Source: Spirochaetaceae bacterium | Lineage (GTDB): Bacteria > Spirochaetota > Spirochaetia > Treponematales > Breznakiellaceae | NCBI GenBank assembly: GCA_031256815.1 | Contig: JAIRPU010000172.1 | Span: forward strand, 1 to 21,473 | Reading direction: 5' to 3' | DNA: 21,473 bases | Part shown: piece by piece, positions 6,977 to 15,200 of the stretch | How positions within the stretch are numbered: the stretch's first letter is position 1 | How the letters are laid out: each line of letters starts with the position of its first letter | Program-made: the position numbers and the translations under genes | The notes under the pieces: generated by a model | What the model saw: only the letters and a program-made list of their open reading frames with translations | What the model was told of the DNA's origin: nothing | Databases searched by the model: none

Positions 6977-8283
6977 AACTGAAACCTGCGAACATATATG
7001 CTTAACGCAATACCTATGCCTGCCATAGCGCTTAGCAATGCAGAACCGCCATAAGACATAAAAAGCAGCGGTATTCCGGTTATGGGCATAATCCCCATTG
7101 CCATACCCACATTTATAAGAAAATGGAATATATACATTGCAGAAAGACCGGTGGCAATATAACAGCCAAAAGGGTCGGCAGTACTGCGCACAATTTTTAA
7201 AAGCCGCAGGCAAATCGTCAAAAATAAAATAAACACCAGCGCCCCGCCCAAAAAGCCCCATTCTTCAGAAAAAATTGAAAATATAAAATCGGTGCTTTGT
7301 GTCGGCAAAAAACGGTAATGACTCTGAGTTCCCTGCATATAACCTTTGCCAAAAGTTCCACCGGAACCTATCGCCGTTACAGATTGAATTATATGCCAGC
7401 CTGCACCGCGGGGGTCAACATAAGGGTCAATAAAAACTATAAGCCTGTTTATTTGATACTCTTTAAGGATTTTTCCCATTCCCCAGGCAGTAAAAAGGCT
7501 CATAATAATCAGAAGACTGACATAATCAATCCAGTAAAAATAACGCTTGCTGTAACGCATATATCCAAAAAATGCTATGGCAAAAATTATGCCTAAAAAA
7601 ACAGAAACAAGAACTATAAAGCGTATATTGCCAAGCATTGTAAATGCCGTTATTGATATTTTTAACACATTTTTTTGCCAGTAGGGAACAAGAAAAATCA
7701 ATCCTGATAACCCTATTAACAACGATAAAAAAAGAATGTATCTAACGCTTATTCCCGCAACAAAGGTCATTACAAGCAGTATTGGTATAAATACAAGCGA
7801 AGTTCCAAAATCCGGCTGTAAAAGTATCAGCAGCATGGGAGTAAAAACAATTATTAAAGAAATAAAAAAACGTTTTAAATCGCTTGTCGACCTGCGGGAA
7901 AAATCAAGATACCATGCCAAAAAAAGAATCGTTGTTATTTTTGCAAACTCGGAAGGCTGAATCCCAAAATAACCAACGCCTATCCATGCGCGGGTTCCGT
8001 TTATGTCGCGTCCGGCTATAAGCGTGTAAGCTATTAAAAGAACTGCCCCCAAATAAAAATACAGCGAAAGATTATATATTCTTCTGTAATTTGCAAGTGA
8101 AATAGCAAGCGCCCCTATTAACCCAAGCGCTCCAAAAACAATTTGACGCGCATATTCATCGGAAATTACAGTACCGGAAGCATCCGTCCCTGACGAATAG
8201 ATAAATAACACGCCAAAAACAGTCAGGATTAAAGCTGCAAAAAGCAGCAAAAAGTCTATTGCAAGAATATTTTTTAAATTCAT
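6973..8283 (-). CDS. rodA: RodA, SEDS peptidoglycan glycosyltransferase
   Basis: This 436-residue polytopic membrane protein polymerises lipid II into glycan strands during cell elongation. SEDS landmarks are NGTRAWIGVGYFGIQPSEFAK, LLQPDFGTSLVF, the periplasmic DPYVDPRGAGWHIIQS segment, STDFIFSIFSEEWGF and GIPLLFMSYGGSALL near the C-terminus. About ten membrane segments are apparent. The start at 8283 is chosen because MNLKNILAIDF matches the family, GGAAAG lies 6 nt upstream, and the ATG overlaps the mrdA stop (ATGA). A longer in-frame GTG start at 8493 would only extend into mrdA. Confidence 0.95.
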   Translation of the reverse strand: MNLKNILAIDFLLLFAALILTVFGVLFIYSSGTDASGTVISDEYARQIVFGALGLIGALAISLANYRRIYNLSLYFYLGAVLLIAYTLIAGRDINGTRAWIGVGYFGIQPSEFAKITTILFLAWYLDFSRRSTSDLKRFFISLIIVFTPMLLILLQPDFGTSLVFIPILLVMTFVAGISVRYILFLSLLIGLSGLIFLVPYWQKNVLKISITAFTMLGNIRFIVLVSVFLGIIFAIAFFGYMRYSKRYFYWIDYVSLLIIMSLFTAWGMGKILKEYQINRLIVFIDPYVDPRGAGWHIIQSVTAIGSGGTFGKGYMQGTQSHYRFLPTQSTDFIFSIFSEEWGFLGGALVFILFLTICLRLLKIVRSTADPFGCYIATGLSAMYIFHFLINVGMAMGIMPITGIPLLFMSYGGSALLSAMAGIGIALSIYVRRFQF

Positions 8284-10148
8284 TCGCGTCTTTCCTGTAA
8301 ACCAGGCAGCCATTGAAAATGCAGCGCCGCTATTGCTTCTTCGTATGTCTGGTTTGCAAAAACTCCCTGAAAAATTATAGACGCCGCGTAAACCGCCCAC
8401 CACTCCCACGGGTTTGCCGCTTCTACAATTATAGAAACAGCTATGCGTTCCTGCGGATTTTCTGTTTCGTATGGGGCAAACGCGGCAAACCACGCATGCC
8501 AGCGGTCGGCAAGCCCCACTTCGCTTGTACCTGTTTTACCGGCTATCTCTACGGCTTTTACTGTATTTAACGGATATTGCGCAGTTCCTTCGGATATTAC
8601 GCCGCGCATATCTTCGCGCACGCGCGCAAAAATCCGCTTGTCTATGCCGCTTCGCCTTAACACTTCACGCTGAACGGTTTCTATAACGTTGCCATTTGCA
8701 GGGTCGCGAATCTCTTTTAAAAGATGCGGTTTATAAATTACCCCGTTGTTTGCCACCATGGCAACCATTCCGGACATTTGCAGCGGCGTAACCAGCGTAG
8801 CCCCCTGGCCTATCGAAACATTCATCGTATCGCCGCCAAGCCATTTTTCATGAAAGCGCTGGGCCTTCCATTTTGGCGTAGGCACAAAACCGGTAACCTC
8901 TCCAGGTAAATCAATTCCGCTGGTCTCGCCAAAACCATACTCCATAGCGTAGGTTACTATATTGTCTATACCAAGATAATCTCTGCCCACAACCCAATAA
9001 TAAATATCACACGATTGGGCAAGCCCGCGCCGTAAATTAACTCTGCCATGGCCCGGTTTTTTAATGTGGCATTTCCATGTTCTGTCGCCGTATGTAATTT
9101 CGCCGGGGCAATCTATAGTTTTGTCGCTCGAAATAGCGTTTTCGGCAAGCACGCCCGTTGTCATTACTATTTTAAATGTGGAACCGGGCGGATAATTTGA
9201 TTGAATTGCGCGGTTTAAAAGCGGTTTGTGTTCATTATTAAGCAGTTTTTGATATTCAGTGCCTGTATCGTTGGTTAAAAACACAGAAGGGTTATACCAT
9301 GGATACGAAACCATGGCTAAAATTTCACCAGTAGACGGACGGGTAACTACAACGGCGCCTATGCGATTGCCAAGCGCCTTTTCTGAAAGCAGTTGAATTC
9401 GCCTGTCTATTGTAAGCACAAGATTTTTACCGGCTTCAGGGCGCTCCCTAAGCACGCTTGAACCGGTAATTCTGCCTTTTACATCTACCACGCGCGTCTC
9501 CTGCCCGTTTTTACCGCGCAGCGCTTTGTCGTAACGGCGTTCTATTCCCGCCTTGCCGATAGTGTCGTTTTGGTTGTAGCCTTCGTTGTAGAGAGTTGTA
9601 AGTTCATCTTTGGTTATATCGCCAACATAGCCTATAACATGGGCAAGACTGCCTGTATTGCTATAATTACGCATAGGCTTTGACTGCCACGAAACTCCGG
9701 GCAGCGCGTCAATATGTTCGGCGATTGTTGTAATTTTTGAAAATGATATGTTGGAGGCCACTTCTATAGGTTCAAAGAGATGCCATGTTTGCGGCGGCAA
9801 TTTTCGTTCTATTACGGCGGAAGGCAGTTCCAAAAAAGCGGCAAGCTGTTTTACTGTTTGAGCTATGTTTTTACTGCCAATTTCCGCCGGAGAAACTCTA
9901 ACGGCAAAAGAATCCGTGTTGTAAACCACAGGCCGCGAAAACTCACTCGTGTAGATTTCGCCGCGCTCGGCTGGGATTACCTGGCTCCGGCGGGTTATTG
10001 TATCTGCGCGCGAACGGTGCAAATCGCCAAACACAATTTGCATGGCAAAAAGCCGCACTGTATAAATTAAAAACACCGCAACAAAAATTATTTGCAGCAA
10101 ACGTAAACGCTTTTCGCTAAGGTCTTTGTTGTTATCTACAAGCGGCAT
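8280..10148 (-). CDS. mrdA: Penicillin-binding protein 2, elongasome transpeptidase
   Basis: This 622-residue class B PBP partners RodA in cross-linking side-wall peptidoglycan. It has a short cytoplasmic tail, one membrane anchor (about 17-38), a dimerisation/pedestal domain with RSQVIPAERGEIY and GKAGIERRYDKALRG, and a transpeptidase domain. Catalytic motifs are S323-T-F-K326, S379-C-D381 and K538-T-G540. The W-rich C-terminal end (NPWEWWAVYAA) is intact. Genes mreB, mreC and mreD, which often precede this pair, are absent upstream, and a candidate promoter lies directly before the gene, so the pair seems to be its own transcription unit. A modest GGGAATAGG precedes the ATG. Confidence 0.96.
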   Translation of the reverse strand: MPLVDNNKDLSEKRLRLLQIIFVAVFLIYTVRLFAMQIVFGDLHRSRADTITRRSQVIPAERGEIYTSEFSRPVVYNTDSFAVRVSPAEIGSKNIAQTVKQLAAFLELPSAVIERKLPPQTWHLFEPIEVASNISFSKITTIAEHIDALPGVSWQSKPMRNYSNTGSLAHVIGYVGDITKDELTTLYNEGYNQNDTIGKAGIERRYDKALRGKNGQETRVVDVKGRITGSSVLRERPEAGKNLVLTIDRRIQLLSEKALGNRIGAVVVTRPSTGEILAMVSYPWYNPSVFLTNDTGTEYQKLLNNEHKPLLNRAIQSNYPPGSTFKIVMTTGVLAENAISSDKTIDCPGEITYGDRTWKCHIKKPGHGRVNLRRGLAQSCDIYYWVVGRDYLGIDNIVTYAMEYGFGETSGIDLPGEVTGFVPTPKWKAQRFHEKWLGGDTMNVSIGQGATLVTPLQMSGMVAMVANNGVIYKPHLLKEIRDPANGNVIETVQREVLRRSGIDKRIFARVREDMRGVISEGTAQYPLNTVKAVEIAGKTGTSEVGLADRWHAWFAAFAPYETENPQERIAVSIIVEAANPWEWWAVYAASIIFQGVFANQTYEEAIAALHFQWLPGLQERRE

Positions 10149-10169
10149 CTGCCTATTCCCATTCCAAGA

Positions 10170-10198
10170 AGTATTTTTAAAATAGGCTTCAATGTCAA
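10170..10198 (-). promoter_or_regulatory. Promoter of mrdA-rodA
   Basis: On the minus strand a perfect -35 TTGACA (10198-10193) and AATACT (10175-10170; 4 of 6 bases) are separated by 17 nt. Initiation near 10163 gives a leader of about 15 nt, consistent with the start at 10148. Confidence 0.6.
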
Positions 10199-10253
10199 GG
10201 GGTCATGCGAATTTCAGAAAACAATCATTATAAAAGGGCGTATTTAAGGACGC

Positions 10254-10361
10254 ATGGAAATTGCCGGAAGCGCGCCGGCAGAAGGCGCAAGCGTAGAGTT
10301 CGTCCGTAAAATTACCGGCATTGATGCCGAAACAATACAGAGGCTGACAAACAACCTTTAG
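10254..10361 (+). pseudogene. C-terminal relic of an Rpn/PD-(D/E)XK transposase family protein
   Basis: A 35-codon frame ends in SVEFVRKITGIDAETIQRL, which closely resembles the C-terminal tip of Rpn-type (PD-(D/E)XK nuclease) transposase-family proteins, where a similar EFVxxITGL helix follows the Glu/Gly-rich repeats. The nuclease domain is missing and no ribosome-binding site is visible. I read it as the remains of an inserted element between the divergent mrdA promoter and the M48 gene. Confidence 0.5.
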
Positions 10362-10417
10362 TTTTCCATGTTTTCTACTTTACGTTTCCAGGGCGGTATC
10401 AAAAACAATGCCGCCAG

Positions 10418-11284
10418 TTATCGCGCAGAAGCAATAACCCTTTCCGCAATTTTGCGCGAATTCGGTAATTCCTGCCTGAGCGCTTTTGCCCGTTTTTCAC
10501 TTGCCGGATGTGTTGAAAAAAAATCAGACTGCCCGCTGCCGCCAAGTTGAGCCATTCTATCCCAAAGCGCCGCCGCTTCTTCGCCGTTGTAACCCGCAAT
10601 AATCATTAAAGTTTGGCCGATTTTGTCCGCTTCGGTTTCGTGGGAACGGCTATAAGGCAATGTGCCAAACAACGTTGAAGCAAGCGCCGCAACATCTCCG
10701 GCGGCTTTGCCGGATTGCACGGCAGTATTCGTATTTTGTTTTGTGTCCTGAGCCACCGCAACCGTTACCCCGATTTGCGCGGCGGCAACACCTATGTTTT
10801 GCAGCATACCCGCGCTTTGCCTTTGCTGTCCATGGTTAAGAAGCGCGTGCGCCAATTCATGCCCAAGCACCGCCGCCAGACCGTCGGCGTTTTTTGTAAC
10901 CGGCAATATGCCGGTATAAACAACAATCTTTCCACCAGGCATACACCATGCATTCACTTCGTCGCTTCGTATAAGATGATATTCCCACTGATAGTCTTCC
11001 AGATATTCTGAGTTCCCGTTTGCCGCCGCCCATTTTTCCGCGGCATCGCGTAATTTGTTGCTGACCGTTTGAACAAGCATTGCGTTACGCGTACCGGTTT
11101 CTTCATAGCTTTGCGCAGCTTTCATAACTTCCGCATAGGATGCAAACGATTCTTCATGCAACGATTTACGTCCAACCAATGCAAGCGTTGATTTTCCGGT
11201 ATACGGATTTGTCGCGCAGCCGCCCAAAACAAAACAAAGCGCCGCCGCCAAAAGCCAGGCGGTGAAAATTGATTTATTTTTCAT
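10418..11284 (-). CDS. M48-family metalloprotease lipoprotein
   Basis: This 288-residue protein has a lipoprotein signal peptide with lipobox VLGG-C23, so it is probably lipid-anchored in the periplasm. After the NPYTGKS motif common in LoiP/YcaL-like M48 proteases, the protease core shows VNAWCMPGGKIVVYTGIL and zinc-binding H142-E143-L-A-H146, with the third ligand expected in the SHETEADKIG segment (215-222) and FFSTHPAS further on. The family handles quality control of misfolded envelope proteins. GGGAG lies 7 nt before the ATG. It is a single gene with its own candidate promoter. All key motifs are intact; the exact subfamily is not certain. Confidence 0.93.
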   Translation of the reverse strand: MKNKSIFTAWLLAAALCFVLGGCATNPYTGKSTLALVGRKSLHEESFASYAEVMKAAQSYEETGTRNAMLVQTVSNKLRDAAEKWAAANGNSEYLEDYQWEYHLIRSDEVNAWCMPGGKIVVYTGILPVTKNADGLAAVLGHELAHALLNHGQQRQSAGMLQNIGVAAAQIGVTVAVAQDTKQNTNTAVQSGKAAGDVAALASTLFGTLPYSRSHETEADKIGQTLMIIAGYNGEEAAALWDRMAQLGGSGQSDFFSTHPASEKRAKALRQELPNSRKIAERVIASAR

Positions 11285-11350
11285 ACAAAACTCCCTCGCG
11301 GATTTTCCGCCCCATTAACTCAATCCGGCGGCACGATTCCCGCTCCCCAT

Positions 11351-11379
11351 ATCCTAGTTTTTTTACCCTCTTATGACAA
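11351..11379 (-). promoter_or_regulatory. Candidate promoter of the M48 protease gene
   Basis: On the minus strand TTGTCA (11379-11374; 5 of 6) and TAGGAT (11356-11351; 4 of 6) are 17 nt apart, about 65 bp before the ATG at 11284. It lies just beyond the zinc-ribbon pseudogene. Confidence 0.45.
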
Positions 11380-11394
11380 CCGGATAAAAAGGAA

Positions 11395-11675
11395 TCATAG
11401 CAGTTCATAAGAGTATCGGCCTTGTTTTGATATGGAGCCTATCGCAAATAAAATTAAAACTACGCCCCCCAAGAATAACAAAAAAACGATAGGTTTTTTC
11501 TTAATAAGTCCTATAAGATTGAGAACAAAAACGGCTGTTTTCCACCTCCAATATTTGCCTTGACCGCGTGAGGCTCAATTTTCTGCGCTTTAGCCTCAGA
11601 CACGGAACAGCCGCACTTAACGCAAACAACCGCTTCTTTATTAAGCGCCGCGCCGCAATGTGAACAAAACTTTGT
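11395..11675 (-). pseudogene. Broken gene for a zinc-ribbon membrane protein
   Basis: The minus strand encodes KFCSHCGAALNKEAVVCVKC, a four-cysteine zinc ribbon, followed by a linker. A one-base frame change within the A-run at 11541-11538 is needed to continue into KKPIVFLLFLGGVVLILFAI, a membrane segment, ending at TGA 11397-11395. Such ribbon-plus-membrane proteins normally start M-K-F-C or M-F-C. Here GGAGGG (11685-11680) is well placed, but the codons that follow are ACA AAG TTT TGT, with no ATG, GTG or TTG in frame. Loss of the start and the frameshift together argue for a pseudogene. Without the shift the frame ends at TAG 11513-11511. A sequencing error could explain the frameshift alone. 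Confidence 0.6.
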
Positions 11676-11754
11676 TTTTCCCTCCGCAGAATTAGCAGAA
11701 TTGGCAGGGACGCTTAAATTGGCGGGCTTTCCTTTTTTCTGTAAAATATCTTCT

Positions 11755-12082
11755 GATGACGATAAAAAGGCGGCGATGAAAGAGGCAATAAACTGGTGTA
11801 TAGGGAATGGTATATTAAAACCGTTTTTGGAGACGCAAGGTTCGGAGAATGAATGAATGGAAACTGGAAGACGCTCTTGTAGTTGAGCGTGCAGAAGGTC
11901 TTGAAGAGGGCCTTGCTAAAGGCCGTGAAGAAGGCTGGGCGAAAGGTTTAATGAAAGGCCGTGAAGAAGGTCAGGCGGAAACTGTTAACAATCTGTTTGC
12001 TTTTGGCATGAAGCCGCGGCAAATTGCCGAAGCGCTTAAACTGCCGCTTGAGACCGTTATGCAGTATCAGGCCAAATCATAA
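11755..12082 (+). pseudogene. Frameshifted C-terminal part of an Rpn/PD-(D/E)XK transposase family protein
   Basis: Two frames join. The first reads DKKAAMKEAINWCIGNGILK and PFLETQGSENE up to TGA 11854. The second, ATG 11849-12082, reads MNEWKLEDALVVERAEG, then the Glu/Gly/Lys-rich repeats (EEGLAKGREEGWAKG) and MKPRQIAEALKLPLETV. This is the usual C-terminal half of Rpn-type proteins; the nuclease domain is missing. The junction holds AATG three times (11848-11859). Removing one copy gives one continuous frame, SENEWKLED. AAAGGCCGTGAAGAAGG is repeated exactly at 11918 and 11954, 12 codons apart. The 77-codon piece could in principle be translated alone, but has no clear ribosome-binding site. 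Confidence 0.6.
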
Positions 12083-12234
12083 CCGGTTTGAGTACTAACG
12101 ATTATAGTTTTCACTTTGAATATACCCATAGCAGCCGGCTGACTATTGAAACCGCGATTGCGGCAGAGCATGGGCAAAAAGGCAGCGCCGCACAAAGCAG
12201 CTTGCGCCAGATTTACCTCAATTATACACTGTAG
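12082..12234 (+). pseudogene. 3' remnant of a probable outer-membrane protein gene
   Basis: Directly behind the Rpn relic, another frame reads TGLSTNDYSFHFEYTHSSRL, TIETAIAAEHGQ and SSLRQIYLNYTL before TAG 12232-12234. Alternating polar and hydrophobic residues, aromatic positions and a final strand ending at the C-terminus suggest the last strands of a beta-barrel. There is no start codon or ribosome-binding site. The parent gene is not recognised. It appears to be a truncated gene end next to the mobile relic. Confidence 0.4.
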
Positions 12235-12265
12235 TTAAAGCCGTCCGCGGCACAACAATTTTAGC

Positions 12266-15200
12266 TTATGCTTTATCTTCCAGACCTTCTGCTTCGCGTA
12301 TGTCCGAAAGTTTTAGGTCAAGTTCTGCAAGCTTAATCTGTTCCAAAGCGCGTTTGTATTCCACAGGCAGAATCTTAATAAAACGCGGCTTTTCTTCTTT
12401 CCAGTTTGAAAGTATCGTGTTGGCATAAACACTGCCTGTGTGGTAAACATGGCGGCGTATCGCCTCGCGCACAAACTCTTCGTCTTCACGCTCTTCCAAA
12501 CCGGAAAGCTCGACCATCCCTTTGTTAAGGAAATACTCAAAGTTGCCGCGGCGGTCCAGGACATAAGCTATACCGCCAGACATTCCCGCAGCAAAGTTTC
12601 TGCCTACAGCGCCCAGCACCAAAAGTTTGCCGCCGGTCATGTATTCGGCGCAATGGTCGCCGGCGCCTTCAACAACGGCAATCGCACCGGAATTACGCAC
12701 ACAAAAACGTTCGCCCGCAATACCCGCAACATAAGCTTCGCCGGCAGTCGCCCCGTAAAGCGCCGTATTTCCAATTATGATGTTCTCGTGGCTCTTGAAC
12801 GCGGCTTCTGAAGGCGGCGCTACGGCAAGAATACCGCCGGAAAGCCCCTTGCCAAAGTAGTCGTTTGCATCTCCGCGCAGCGTAAATGTAAGCCCATGCG
12901 CAAGAAAAGCGCCGAAACTCTGCCCGGCCGAACCTGAAAACTCTATGTTGACGCTGCCTTCGGCAAGCCCCGCGCCGCCATACCTGCGGGAAATTTCGTA
13001 GGAGAGCATAGTACCCGTAGCGCGGTCGGTATTGTGAACAGGCAGTTCCAAAGACACATTTTTTTTGCCCTCAATGGCAGAACGGCATTTTTCGATGAGT
13101 TCACGGTCAAGCACGCCGTCTATCGCGTGAGTTTGAGACTGAGTGCAATAAGTCCCGCGGCCGCCGGACACAAAATCCGGCCCCTCTTCACGGTAAAGCA
13201 GGCGGGAAAGATTGATTTTTGCCGCCTTTGGCCTTGCCGAACCAAGCGCTACAAGACAGTCGGAACGGCCTACAAGCTCATTAAATGTGCGGAAGCCAAG
13301 CTGCGCCATAATTTCGCGCACCTCTTCCGCCAAAAAGCGAAAAAAGTTGATGAGATGTTCGGGTTTTCCGGTAAAACGCTTGCGAAGTTCAGGGTCTTGA
13401 GTGGCCACCCCCATAGGGCAGGTATTTTCGTGGCATTTTCTCATCATAACGCAGCCCAAAACGATGAGAGTTGATGTGCCAAAGCCGAACTCTTCCGCGC
13501 CAAGCATGGCGGCAATTACAATATCGCGCCCTGTTTTAATTTGACCATCGGTCTGCAGGCGCACGCGGGAACGAAGTCCGTTACGGACAAGCGTTTGATG
13601 CGTCTCTGATATACCAAGTTCCCATGGAATCCCCGCGTGCCTTATACTCGACTGCGGGCTTGCGCCGGTACCGCCGTCATAACCGGATATAAGGATGTTG
13701 TCGGCATGAGCCTTGGCAACACCCGCCGCCACTGTGCCCACTCCTGTTTCGGCAACGAGCTTAACGCTGATTCTGGCTTCGGGATTTGCGTTTTTAAGGT
13801 CGAAGATTAATTCGGCAAGGTCTTCGATAGAATAAATATCATGATGCGGCGGCGGCGATATCAGCGTAACACCCGGAGTGGAGTAGCGCGTCTTTGCTAT
13901 CATAACATCAACTTTATGCCCGGGAAGCTGCCCGCCTTCGCCGGGTTTTGCCCCCTGCGCCATCTTTATTTGTATTTCGATGCAATTTGCAAGATATTCC
14001 GATGTAACGCCGAAACGCCCGCTTGCAACCTGCTTTATTGCGCTTCGCATCCAGCTTCCGTCTTCGCGAACCGCAAAACGCGCAGGGTCTTCACCGCCTT
14101 CGCCTGAGTTCGACCTGCCCTTTATAGAATTGAGCGCCGCTGCTATGGTCTCGTGCGCCTCTTTGGAAATCGACCCGAAACTCATTGCGCCGGTGGTAAA
14201 ACGCTTCATTATCTCTTCTGCGCTCTCGACCTCTTCAATTGGGCAGGAGGCGGCAGGCGCATCCCTGACAAGGCCCGGCGCTGCAAAGTCAAGCAGCCCG
14301 CGGATAACGTGCGGCCTCTTGTTTATTGTGTTTACCGCTTCGCTAAACTGTTTGAATTTGGCATAGTCGCCGGTACGGGTTGCCCATTGGAGCAGGTAAA
14401 TTGTTTCCGGGTTCCATGCGTGCGCCTCGCCGTTTTTCCGCCAGCGGTATTGCCCGTCCGCGGCAAGGAGAAGTCCGGCAAGCGCCGGCGTTTCGCCTGT
14501 CTCGCCGCAATCCGCACGGCAGGCGGCCTCGAAACGGGCAAGCGCCTCCGATTCAAGTTCGGCAAAACCAGCTCCGCCTATCCTGCTCGTTGTTCCGGTA
14601 AAACATTTTTCTATAACTTCATCGCCAAGCCCCAGCGCTTCAAAAATTTGAGCGCCGCGGTAGCTGCGCAGCGTGCTTGTTCCCATCTTCGACATAACCT
14701 TTAGCATCGCTTTTTGAAGCGCTTTTAAGTATTGATGTTCGGCATGGGCATAACCTCCGGCACGCGGCGCATCAAAACTCCGGCATATTTCCGAAATTGC
14801 CGAAAGCGCCCCATAAGGCACAATTAAATCCGCGCCGTAGCCAAAAAGCAGCGCAAAATGCATTATTTCGCGCGGTTCCGCACTTTCGATTATAAGCGAA
14901 CAGCGCATTCTAAGCCCTTCTTTTATAAGCGCGTGATGCGCCGCGCCTGCGGCAAGCAGCGCGGGTATCGGGCACAGCCCCGGCAGGGCAGCGCCGGCGG
15001 CAGGCAGAGCGTCTTTGTCGGAAATAATGATAAGCTCCGCGCCTCCTTTTACGGCGGCAATGGAAGCGGCAATAACGGAATCAAGCCCCGCTTCAAGAGC
15101 GCCTGGCCCGTCTTTGCGCGGCTTAAACACCGCCGGCACACGCTTAACCGGAAAAGCTCCGGCGGCCAGCGCCTCCAGCCGCGATAAATCTTCGTGAGAC

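Larger units (their letters stand above)
11285..11848. other. Decayed stretch without an intact gene
   Basis: This 564-bp stretch holds the M48 promoter, the broken zinc-ribbon gene (minus strand) and the first part of the frameshifted Rpn relic (plus strand). The plus strand is also open from 11572, but up to about 11750 that frame is simply antisense to the zinc ribbon. The two remnants abut near 11745, so an insertion of the Rpn element close to the zinc-ribbon 5' end is likely. Confidence 0.5.

Noticed and set aside
8284..8493. N-terminal extension of RodA
   Set aside because: It overlaps mrdA in another frame; the family start, Shine-Dalgarno and ATGA junction all point to 8283.
10390..10416. 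GGCGG...CCGCC hairpin after the M48 gene as a terminator
   Set aside because: The stem is only five base pairs with a long loop and no T-run on the relevant strand.
11572..11754. Plus-strand open frame leading into the Rpn relic
   Set aside because: It is antisense to the zinc-ribbon cysteines and shows no resemblance to the nuclease domain expected there.
14153..14704. 183-codon plus-strand open frame inside gltB
   Set aside because: Shadow of a conserved gene on the other strand; Arg/Cys/Pro-rich translation without motifs.
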